The notes below the pieces were generated by a model. That model was not told the origin of the DNA. It ran no database searches and was given only the letters and a program-made list of their open reading frames with translations. Both the position numbers and the translations under genes were made by a program. DNA of 64,000 nucleotides from UMGS1889 sp900556055 (GTDB lineage: Bacteria > Bacillota > Clostridia > Oscillospirales > Ruminococcaceae). The DNA lies in the NCBI GenBank assembly GCA_902463265.1, contig CABQEV010000003.1, positions 134,313 to 198,312 on the forward strand, written 5' to 3'. Each line of letters begins with the position of its first letter. Within the stretch, counting starts at the first letter, position 1. This document shows positions 25,406-32,462 of this stretch, piece by piece.

Positions 25406-25646
25406 AAAAAACGCCCCGAAGCCGATACAGGGCTTCAGGGCGGAAAATATCCGCGGTACCACCTGAATTCGCTGAAAAAACAGCGCACTCGATCTCCGTA
25501 ACGGGGAGAGACCGCCGCATACTACTTGACCTGCGTTCGTATGCGAAGCTCCGAGGCTACTTCCGCAAATTCCGCACCAAGACTTGCACCGACCGTCTTT
25601 TCTCTGAGAGCGGGAGAAATGCGTACTCCTCCTCATCACTGCCTTT
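25406..25646 (-). promoter_or_regulatory. T-box riboswitch leader of valS (Val specifier GUA)
   Basis: The T-box core AGGTGGTACCGCGG (minus strand, 25464-25451) and a Rho-independent terminator (stem 25431-25442 with 25412-25423, then six Ts) are present. In Stem I, GAGG pairs with CCTC and CGCA with TGCG, leaving an internal loop with AGTA on one side and GAA-GTA-G on the other. GTA (25560-25558) is thus the specifier codon, for valine. Uncharged tRNA-Val should stabilise the antiterminator and allow valS transcription. Confidence 0.95.
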
Positions 25647-25652
25647 ACGGAA

Positions 25653-25681
25653 ATTATATCATGCTTTGATTTTTTTGTCAA
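25653..25681 (-). promoter_or_regulatory. valS promoter
   Basis: Minus strand TTGACA (25676-25681), 17 bp, TATAAT (25653-25658), a perfect consensus that fits the 5' end of the T-box leader. Confidence 0.88.
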
Positions 25682-25829
25682 TAGATGATTTTTATTTTCG
25701 GATAATTTGCTTTTTCGGGGATCGCCGGCGGGGAGCGAAACAGCAGCTTTTGAATGTGCCGTCACCTTGCTTTTCTGACGCTGACCGAATATCACGCTGC
25801 TTTGCGGGGATTTCTCAGGATAGGCGGGT
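25682..25829. other. Gene-free stretch between hicB and the valS promoter
   Basis: About 150 bp with no supported coding sequence or RNA. A GC-rich patch (GCCGGCGGGG) lies near its valS end, but no clear terminator for hicAB was found. Confidence 0.5.
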
Positions 25830-26174
25830 TCACTTTGCGTTTGATGAAATGAAAAATTCGATGGCTTCTTCAACAGAAGTGTTGAGTGACTGATTGTGTG
25901 CAGCGGAAAACATGGCAAGGCTTCTGTGAAGATCGGGGGATATTCTGACATTGAAGCTGCCTTTATAGCTTTTTTCGGGGTCAATGCCTTGTTCGGCACA
26001 CAGCTCAAGATAGTCATCGACCGCACCTTCAAAATCCGCATGAAGCTCCCCGACACTCGTGCCTTCGTATGAGATTAGGCTTTTTATTCCAATTACTTCT
26101 CCGTAAAGAATGTTGTCTGTGTCGGAAAATTTTACAGTACCGTAATAGCCTTTGTATTCAAGCATATTGTTCAT
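25830..26174 (-). CDS. hicB: HicB-family antitoxin
   Basis: 114 residues. The N-terminal half is the partially degraded RNase H-like HicB fold (EYKGYYGTVKFS, then SVGELHADFEGAVDDYLE). The C-terminal half is a ribbon-helix-helix (GSFNVRISPDLHRSLAMFSA, then SLNTSVEEAIEFFI). It should bind the toxin and repress the operon. Its ATG overlaps the hicA stop codon (ATGA), with GGAGGG 6 nt upstream inside hicA. Confidence 0.9.
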   Translation of the reverse strand: MNNMLEYKGYYGTVKFSDTDNILYGEVIGIKSLISYEGTSVGELHADFEGAVDDYLELCAEQGIDPEKSYKGSFNVRISPDLHRSLAMFSAAHNQSLNTSVEEAIEFFISSNAK

Positions 26175-26422
26175 ATTAAACCCTCCTTCATAAGAATATC
26201 AAGAATTTGTTTCAGCTGATATTCAAGCAATTCTTTTCTTGGGTGAGGTTTGTGAAGAATAATGACCATATCGCCTTTATAGAATTTGATGCGTGAACCG
26301 CTTGTTTTTCCTTTATTGCTGACTGAAAATCCCAGATATTCCAGCAGCGACAGCATTTCATCAAATGTAAAATCTTTTGGAATTGTCTTTAGTTTTTGTA
26401 TTAGTTTATCTTTTTTACCCAT
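26171..26422 (-). CDS. hicA: HicA-family toxin (variant active-site region)
   Basis: 83 residues with a dsRBD-like fold: helix DEMLSLLEYLGF, beta hairpin with SGSRIKFYKGDMVIILHKPHP, C-terminal helix. HicA toxins are translation-dependent mRNA interferases whose catalytic His usually sits in an SGSHHxF-like motif. Here the equivalent reads SGSRIKF, so Arg replaces His, as seen in a recurrent subgroup. It may use His in LHKPHP or be weakly active. GGAGG lies 8 nt before the ATG. Confidence 0.85.
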   Translation of the reverse strand: MGKKDKLIQKLKTIPKDFTFDEMLSLLEYLGFSVSNKGKTSGSRIKFYKGDMVIILHKPHPRKELLEYQLKQILDILMKEGLI

Positions 26423-26441
26423 AAAATGCTCCTCCGTTTAT

Positions 26442-26485
26442 ATTATATCATAGCGCATCAAAAAATGCAACTGTTTTTCAGTTGC
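26442..26485 (-). promoter_or_regulatory. hicAB promoter with overlapping palindrome
   Basis: Minus strand TTGCAT (26465-26470), 17 bp, TATAAT (26442-26447). A perfect inverted repeat GCAACTG/CAGTTGC with 5-nt spacer (26467-26485) overlaps the -35 and is a plausible HicB operator. Confidence 0.65.
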
Positions 26486-26585
26486 GGATATGTTGGGATA
26501 AACATGAATATATCCAACAAGCATTTCTGACCCGATGTTGTGCAAATCGCTTAATAATCTGTTTCATGTTTGTATTATTTAGGAC

Positions 26586-26614
26586 TTGTAAACTTTAATT
26601 ATTTGTGTTAAAAT
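26586..26614 (+). promoter_or_regulatory. Promoter of the 528-residue unknown protein
   Basis: TTGTAA (26586-26591), 17 bp, TAAAAT (26609-26614). Confidence 0.6.
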
Positions 26615-26630
26615 TATGTTATACATGATG

Positions 26631-26667
26631 AAAGGAGACTGCCGTTCTGCGGCAGGCAAGTGCATAA
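26631..26667 (+). promoter_or_regulatory. Ribosome binding site separated from the start codon by a hairpin
   Basis: AAAGGAG (26631-26637) lies 30 nt before the only possible ATG (26668); an in-frame TAA directly precedes that ATG. Between them CTGCCG-TTCTG-CGGCAG (26639-26655) forms a perfect 6-bp hairpin, which would bring the effective spacing down to about 13 nt. Confidence 0.55.
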
Positions 26668-28254
26668 ATGAGCGTAAAATTTGATATAACCGCAGTAGTT
26701 CCCGAACTGATGGACGAAATAATCTTCATGGACGATTCTCCCGCCCTTGAAGCCTTTGAAAGCGAACTTACCGATATCATAGCGGGAATGGCTGAAAAAG
26801 GCGATTACAGCGATATTCTTGCAGGTGCTGACATATCTGCACTGCTGAATGACTACAAAAACGCAGTCACAAACCTTCAGCGTTCCTATCTCTTATGGTC
26901 AGAATATGAAGCAAAGGAGCCTTCCGGCAAGCGCTGGGGACTCGATCCCGCGCAGAGAATAAATTACTGCAAGATATTTTATAAAGCATTCGGCGTTGTG
27001 CTTGTTTCACTGAACGGAAAGGAGACTTCCGTTGAAGCGGGAAAAGCGGCAGAGCTGAAACAGAAATTCATGGGAATGATCGTAAACGGCGGCGACCTTT
27101 ACAATAAGCTGCGTGATTTCTTCCGCGGATATATCTACGGCTGGCTTTTCAACTATATGACCGAGCAGAAGCTTATGCCCGAATATGCCGAATTTATTGT
27201 TTCGCTGGCTGTTGTGTCAGACAAGATAGCCGCATCTCCGCAACAGAAGTCGGATATCGTCCGCAATCTGAAAATGATGCTGACAAAGGGAAGGTTCAAG
27301 TACATAAACGGATATGTTCCTCTCGATGTAATGACTTCCGCAGTTGCCGACAGATATGAGCTTTCGGCAGTAAGCGGCGAGGACAGGGATATAGTCATAG
27401 CATCTGTATCCAAGCGTATTTGTGAGCTTTGCGAGTACAACAGCGAGGATAATACCGTTCCTTATAATGTAACATCTGATTTCATGACAAAAGCAAATTC
27501 CGAGTATATCACCTGCGATGCATTTGCTGAGCGTGAATATGAGAACGCATTCGGCGGGGAAAGAACATTTTTTGATGGTGTGCATGAGGATAAGGGCGGA
27601 ATGACCGTTAAGATGGTCGCTGAGGCAGCCGAAGCGTCCTGCGCCGCACTTTCAGATGAATATTATTCGTCCGCACACGTTTCTGCTGCGGAAACAGGTC
27701 TGAAGGGCGAGGTGAAGGGCTATCTTTATCCGCTTGCATATAAGGACGGAAACTCATTCCTGTTCTCATTCGCAGCCGAATATATCATTATGGATAACTG
27801 CGACAAGGCACTTTATACCCGTGTTGATGCCGCTGATGTTCCCGTAAAATCGTTCCTGTTCCTGAAAGACGAGCTGAAGTCTACCTATTTCTATATGGAA
27901 GTAAGAAAGCTGCTCGCAGACGGCGAAAACATCAGAATACCTGCGTCAAGACAGCTCTGCATCAGAAATGACAAGGAGCCGCTGCTCAGAGAGATAAGCC
28001 TGGTTGATGATTATCTGAAGGATTCCTCTGAGGATGACAGACGAATGAACAAGATAGACAAGGTGCTTTATCTTATCTCAGGCAACAGCAATGCCGAGCA
28101 TTACGAAGCAGCACTTGCCGAGCATTTCTTCGGTTCAAAGCTTTTCGACAGCTATATAAAATTCCGCACCCGCACACTTTCCGACAGTGCCGAAAGAGCA
28201 GGCGTGGATTCTCAGAAAAAGCTTGTCGCACAGCTTAATGCCATCACACTTTAA
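26668..28254 (+). CDS. Conserved-looking protein of unknown function, 528 residues
   Basis: I do not recognise a family. The product is soluble, acidic, mostly helical, with no signal peptide or membrane segment. Residues about 1-260 are helix-rich (TNLQRSYLLWSEYEAKEPSG, GDLYNKLRDFFRGYIYGWLF), residues about 340-420 look beta-rich (LYPLAYKDGNSFLFSFAAEY), and the C-terminal 100 residues are helical. No known catalytic motif stands out. It has its own promoter and strong terminator and is monocistronic. Codon use matches the neighbours, supporting a real gene. Confidence 0.85.
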   Translation: MSVKFDITAVVPELMDEIIFMDDSPALEAFESELTDIIAGMAEKGDYSDILAGADISALLNDYKNAVTNLQRSYLLWSEYEAKEPSGKRWGLDPAQRINYCKIFYKAFGVVLVSLNGKETSVEAGKAAELKQKFMGMIVNGGDLYNKLRDFFRGYIYGWLFNYMTEQKLMPEYAEFIVSLAVVSDKIAASPQQKSDIVRNLKMMLTKGRFKYINGYVPLDVMTSAVADRYELSAVSGEDRDIVIASVSKRICELCEYNSEDNTVPYNVTSDFMTKANSEYITCDAFAEREYENAFGGERTFFDGVHEDKGGMTVKMVAEAAEASCAALSDEYYSSAHVSAAETGLKGEVKGYLYPLAYKDGNSFLFSFAAEYIIMDNCDKALYTRVDAADVPVKSFLFLKDELKSTYFYMEVRKLLADGENIRIPASRQLCIRNDKEPLLREISLVDDYLKDSSEDDRRMNKIDKVLYLISGNSNAEHYEAALAEHFFGSKLFDSYIKFRTRTLSDSAERAGVDSQKKLVAQLNAITL

Positions 28255-28266
28255 GATGAAAAACAA

Positions 28267-28308
28267 GACCTCATCGGAGCTTTTTAACGTTCCGATGAGG
28301 TCGTTTTT
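28267..28308 (+). terminator. Terminator of the 528-residue protein gene
   Basis: 12-bp perfect stem (28267-28278 with 28291-28302), 12-nt loop, then GTTTTTG. Confidence 0.9.
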
Positions 28309-28329
28309 GTTTATTGTGATCCGATGCGG

Positions 28330-29262
28330 TCAGCAGTTCGACAGCTGCCCCAGCACCTTGAAAAATCCCTTTTTGCGGTATCCGCCGAAAAGGATCTTCG
28401 ACATTTTTACAAATTTATTTGCGGAGATAAAAGCAGCATATCCCGAAGCGATGGCACGGTTTGCGTCAGTGAGTCCATTTTCGTTTGCCTGAACGAATTC
28501 CTGTGCCTGATAGTAGCTTTTCTTCGTTTCAAAGGTGTGTCCCTTGAGCAGGTCGGTGTGCTTTGCAAGAAATGCGTCCTTTCCTGCGCAAGCTTCGATC
28601 TCGGATGTACCCGAAAAACGCTTTCTTACCAGGGCATCACGGCAGTAGCCGACCTTTCCGAATGCTGCGGCATTCAGCGCTATCCACCAGCCTATGCTTA
28701 CTGCATTTCCCGAAATGTTTCTGCACAGATTAAGCAGCGCCTGATTCATAAGGCAGGTCTCGTCAATAACGGGATTTTCCGCAAGTGCCTGTTTCAGCGT
28801 GAAATTATTTGTCCTGAGGTTTGCGTGATCGGCGAGGGAAGTGGATACTCTGCCCATTCCCGAGTCGCATATCTCGGCATCACAGTGGACGAGGATAGGT
28901 GTTCTGGGGCTTGTCTGTGCTTCGAGAGCTTTCAGCGCAGTAAGCTCGGCGGTGAGCTTTGTGGGCTTCCAGACATCGCCCTGTCCGCATATTGCGTAAT
29001 ATGTACCTGATGAAGCATTTGCGTTTTTCATCAGCTCGCCGTATGAGAACACTGTCGAATGGCCGTTTGACGGCGTTGTTATCATGCGTATTTTCTGCGG
29101 ATATTTGTCGATGTATCTGTTCAGGATATCAACGGTTCCGTCAGTTGAGCAGTCGTTTCTTACAGTTATCACAGTATCCTTGTAATCCTGCGACAGAAGA
29201 GATTCGAGCTGTTCTTCAAGATGCTTTTCGCCGTTGTAAACAGAAAGAAGAATTTCGATCAT
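28330..29262 (-). CDS. Family 2 glycosyltransferase (rhamnosyltransferase-like)
   Basis: 310 residues. The GT-A start EILLSVYNGEKHLEEQLESL, NDCSTDGTVDIL and the acidic site region follow the order of GT2 enzymes that add rhamnose or similar sugars to surface glycans. The usual DQDDIW metal/nucleotide motif is GQGDVW here, so one acidic residue is lost. The ATG used has AAAGG 9 nt upstream; a TTG three codons earlier would abut that site. It is not inside a polysaccharide cluster. Confidence 0.85.
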   Translation of the reverse strand: MIEILLSVYNGEKHLEEQLESLLSQDYKDTVITVRNDCSTDGTVDILNRYIDKYPQKIRMITTPSNGHSTVFSYGELMKNANASSGTYYAICGQGDVWKPTKLTAELTALKALEAQTSPRTPILVHCDAEICDSGMGRVSTSLADHANLRTNNFTLKQALAENPVIDETCLMNQALLNLCRNISGNAVSIGWWIALNAAAFGKVGYCRDALVRKRFSGTSEIEACAGKDAFLAKHTDLLKGHTFETKKSYYQAQEFVQANENGLTDANRAIASGYAAFISANKFVKMSKILFGGYRKKGFFKVLGQLSNC

Positions 29263-29298
29263 GACTATCAACCTTTCGTAAATTCATCAGTTATTTTT

Positions 29299-29327
29299 AT
29301 TATATCAGCCGCAATGTCATTTTGCAA
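29299..29327 (-). promoter_or_regulatory. Promoter of the GT2 gene
   Basis: Minus strand TTGCAA (29322-29327), 17 bp, TATAAT (29299-29304). Confidence 0.75.
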
Positions 29328-29371
29328 TATAATCATCACAAAAAATAATTTTCATTTGCAGAAAATCAGCC

Positions 29372-29400
29372 TTGAAATTTGGTTATTTTTATGGTAGAAT
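29372..29400 (+). promoter_or_regulatory. Promoter of the phosphomutase-fhs pair
   Basis: TTGAAA (29372-29377), 17 bp, TAGAAT (29395-29400). Confidence 0.7.
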
Positions 29401-29464
29401 AAAAATATGTGATGCGGCAGCGCGATGATCCGCTGTCAGCTTATTTGAAAGGGAATGTGAAAAA

Positions 29465-30673
29465 ATGAAGTATGTTGTTCTTCTCTGCGACGGCTGTGCT
29501 GATTATCCCGTCGAAGAGCTTGGCGGAAAAACGCCTCTTTCCGCGTCTGTAACTCCTAACATGGACAAGCTTGCAAAGGATTCTGTAATGGGCATGGTAA
29601 AGACCGTTGCCGACGGACTCAAGCCCGGCTCCGATGTTGCTAACCTCTCAGTTCTCGGATATGATCCCGCTGTGTGCTATACGGGACGTTCTCCCCTCGA
29701 GGCAGGAAGCATAGGCATCGACATGAAGCCTTCCGATGTATCATTCAGATGCAACCTCGTTACAGTATCCGATGAGCCTGATTTTGCCGATAAGACACTT
29801 GTTGACTATTGTGCGGACGATATCTCGACAGAAGAGGGCAGGGAGATAATCAATTTCCTGAAGCAGCATTTCGATAACGATGAATTTACACTGTACAGCG
29901 GCGTAAGCTACCGTCACTGCCTCATCTGGAACAACGGAACTCTCGATGTCGGCACACTGACACCTCCTCACGATATCACAGGCAGAAAGATCAAGGAATA
30001 TCAGCCTCTGCACCCAAATGCAGCAAAGCTTTATGATATGATGAAAAAATCCTGCGAACTGCTGAAAGATCACCCCGTAAACAAGGCAAGGATAGCAAGA
30101 GGTCTGCGTCCCGCAAACTGCGTTTGGTTCTGGGGCGAGGGCGTAAGAGCGCAGCTGGAGGACTTCGAGAAGGTATACGGTCTGAAGGCTTCCATGATCT
30201 CCGCAGTTGATCTGCTGAAGGGAATAGGCAAGTTCAGCGGAATGAACGTTGTTGATGTTGAGGGTGCAACAGGCTATATCGACACCAACTTCAAGGGCAA
30301 GGCTGACGCAGCAATAAATGAACTGAAAAACGGCAGAGATTTCGTTTATATCCATGTTGAAGCACCCGATGAGTGCGGTCACAGACATGAGATACAGAAC
30401 AAGGTGAAGTCCCTCGAACTTATTGATAAGGAGATACTCGGAAGGATCCTGCCCGAACTCGAAAAGATGGGCGATTACAAGATCATGATCCTGCCCGATC
30501 ACCCGACACCCCTTGCACTTAAAACACATACTTCCGATCCCGTTCCTTTCATGATATACAGAAGCACTCACAAGGTAGATGGTCAGCCTGCATTCACTGA
30601 GGAAAACGGAAAGAAAACAGGTGTTTTCATTGAGAACGGTCCTACGATCATGAAGTATTTCATTGATCTGTGA
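29465..30673 (+). CDS. ApgM-type cofactor-independent phosphoglycerate mutase or related phosphomutase
   Basis: 402 residues of the archaeal-type iPGM branch of the alkaline phosphatase superfamily, needing divalent metals. Metal and catalytic sites visible: LLCDGCADYP (Asp), KPGSDVANLSVLGYD (the phospho-Ser), YIHVEAPDECGHRHE and LPDHPTPLALKTHTSDPVP. A closely related bacterial subgroup has been proposed to act as homoserine kinase, so 3PG-2PG mutase and homoserine kinase are both possible. fhs follows 23 nt downstream in the same transcript. Confidence 0.85.
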   Translation: MKYVVLLCDGCADYPVEELGGKTPLSASVTPNMDKLAKDSVMGMVKTVADGLKPGSDVANLSVLGYDPAVCYTGRSPLEAGSIGIDMKPSDVSFRCNLVTVSDEPDFADKTLVDYCADDISTEEGREIINFLKQHFDNDEFTLYSGVSYRHCLIWNNGTLDVGTLTPPHDITGRKIKEYQPLHPNAAKLYDMMKKSCELLKDHPVNKARIARGLRPANCVWFWGEGVRAQLEDFEKVYGLKASMISAVDLLKGIGKFSGMNVVDVEGATGYIDTNFKGKADAAINELKNGRDFVYIHVEAPDECGHRHEIQNKVKSLELIDKEILGRILPELEKMGDYKIMILPDHPTPLALKTHTSDPVPFMIYRSTHKVDGQPAFTEENGKKTGVFIENGPTIMKYFIDL

Positions 30674-30696
30674 TAAACATTCAAAGGAGTAATTTA

Positions 30697-32367
30697 ATGC
30701 TTTCTGATATTGAGATCGCCAAGCAGGCGAAAATGAAAAAGATCTCGGAGGTTGCCGCAAATCTCGGCATTTCCGAAGATGATATAGAACCTTACGGGCA
30801 TTACAAGGCGAAGCTTTCAAGCGGACTTTTCGGCAAACTCGCCGACCGTCCCGACGGAAAGCTGATCCTTGTTACAGCTATCAACCCGACTCCTGCGGGT
30901 GAGGGAAAGACTACTATTTCAGTAGGACTTGAAGAAGCTATGTGCAGGATAGGCAAAAAGGCTGTCCTTGCTCTGCGTGAACCGTCCCTCGGACCTGTTT
31001 TCGGAATAAAGGGCGGCGCTGCGGGCGGAGGATATGCTCAGGTAGTCCCCATGGAGGATATAAACCTTCATTTTACGGGAGATATGCACGCAATAACCGC
31101 TGCGAACAACCTCCTCTGCGCTATGATCGATAACCATATCCATCAGGGAAATGCGCTGCGCATCGACGAGAGAAGGATAATGTTCAAGCGCTGCATGGAT
31201 ATGAATGACCGTGCGCTCAGAAATGTTGTCGTGGGTCTTGGCGGAAAGATCAACGGATTTCCGAGAGAGGACGGATTCCAGATCACAGTTGCGTCTGAGA
31301 TCATGGCTATCCTCTGCCTTGCGAATGACATTGCCGACCTGAAAAAGAGAATGGGCAATATCCTTGTCGGATACAATCTTGACGGTGAGCCTGTCTATGC
31401 CCGTGATCTCGGCGCAGACGGCGCAATGACCGCACTTATGAGAGATGCTCTGAAGCCTAATCTCGTTCAGACTCTTGAAAATAATCCCGCTATCATTCAC
31501 GGCGGACCTTTCGCAAACATAGCTCACGGCTGCAACTCCGTTCAGGCAACAAAGTTTGCGCTGAAGCTCGGCGATTACGCTATCACTGAGGCTGGCTTCG
31601 GTTCTGACCTCGGAGCTGAGAAGTTCTTTGACATCAAGTGCCGCTTTGCGGGTCTGAAGCCCGACTGCGTTGTGCTGGTCGCAACTATCCGTGCGCTGAA
31701 ATATAACGGCGGAGTGCCTAAGGCTGAGCTTAACAGTGAAAATACCGAGGCTCTGAAAAAGGGCATCGTAAATCTGAAAACACACATTGAGAACATGAGA
31801 AAGTTCGGTGTTCCCGTTGTTGTTGCTATCAACCGCTTCCATACGGATACTGAGGCTGAGATCGCTGTTATCGAGAGCTTCTGCGCTGAAATGGGCGTTC
31901 CCGTATCGCTTGCCGAGATATTTGCAAAGGGCGGTGAAGGCGGCGAGGATCTTGCAGAAAAGGTCTGCATGACCATTAAAGAAAAGCCTGCCGATTTCAA
32001 GCCTATCTATGACGAAAAGCTCCCTATAAAGGAGAAGATCGGCATAATCGCGCGTGAGATATACCGTGCGGACGGAGTGAATTTCACATCTCAGGCGGAA
32101 AAGGCTGTCGCTGAGATAGAGCGTCTTGGATATACCGAAACTCCTGTCTGCGTTGCAAAGACACAGTATTCTCTGTCGGACGATCCCACAAAGCTCGGAA
32201 AGCCCGAGAATTTCACTATTACTGTACGTGATGTCAAGCTTTCTGCGGGAGCAGGTTTTGTTGTTGCGCTTACGGGCGATATAATGACTATGCCCGGACT
32301 GCCCAAGGCACCTTCCGCACTGAAGATCGACTGTGACGAAAACGGCGAGATAACAGGTCTGTTCTGA
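30697..32367 (+). CDS. fhs: Formate-tetrahydrofolate ligase
   Basis: ATP-dependent activation of formate to 10-formyl-THF, supplying C1 units; cytosolic homotetramer. 556 residues, typical. P-loop TAINPTPAGEGKTTISVGL near residue 60, then PSLGPVFGIKGGAAGGGYAQ and DINLHFTGDMHAI, all highly conserved. GGAG is 7 nt before the ATG. The upstream phosphomutase probably shares its promoter. Formate from the PflA-activated lyase encoded elsewhere is the likely substrate source. Confidence 0.97.
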   Translation: MLSDIEIAKQAKMKKISEVAANLGISEDDIEPYGHYKAKLSSGLFGKLADRPDGKLILVTAINPTPAGEGKTTISVGLEEAMCRIGKKAVLALREPSLGPVFGIKGGAAGGGYAQVVPMEDINLHFTGDMHAITAANNLLCAMIDNHIHQGNALRIDERRIMFKRCMDMNDRALRNVVVGLGGKINGFPREDGFQITVASEIMAILCLANDIADLKKRMGNILVGYNLDGEPVYARDLGADGAMTALMRDALKPNLVQTLENNPAIIHGGPFANIAHGCNSVQATKFALKLGDYAITEAGFGSDLGAEKFFDIKCRFAGLKPDCVVLVATIRALKYNGGVPKAELNSENTEALKKGIVNLKTHIENMRKFGVPVVVAINRFHTDTEAEIAVIESFCAEMGVPVSLAEIFAKGGEGGEDLAEKVCMTIKEKPADFKPIYDEKLPIKEKIGIIAREIYRADGVNFTSQAEKAVAEIERLGYTETPVCVAKTQYSLSDDPTKLGKPENFTITVRDVKLSAGAGFVVALTGDIMTMPGLPKAPSALKIDCDENGEITGLF

Positions 32368-32384
32368 TAATGTTACAAAAAAAT

Positions 32385-32418
32385 AATGCGCTGAGGTCTT
32401 TGATCCCGGCGCATTTTT
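32385..32418 (+). terminator. fhs terminator
   Basis: AATGCGCTGAGG (32385-32396) pairs with CCCGGCGCATT (32405-32415) with a mismatch, followed by five Ts. Confidence 0.7.
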
Positions 32419-32423
32419 ATTAT

Positions 32424-32456
32424 AAAAAACCGCCGTACCGATGACCGATACGGCGG
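32424..32456 (-). terminator. clpB terminator
   Basis: Minus strand stem TACGGCGG-type arms (32449-32456 with 32430-32437) followed by six Ts. Confidence 0.85.
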
Positions 32457-32462
32457 AGAAAA

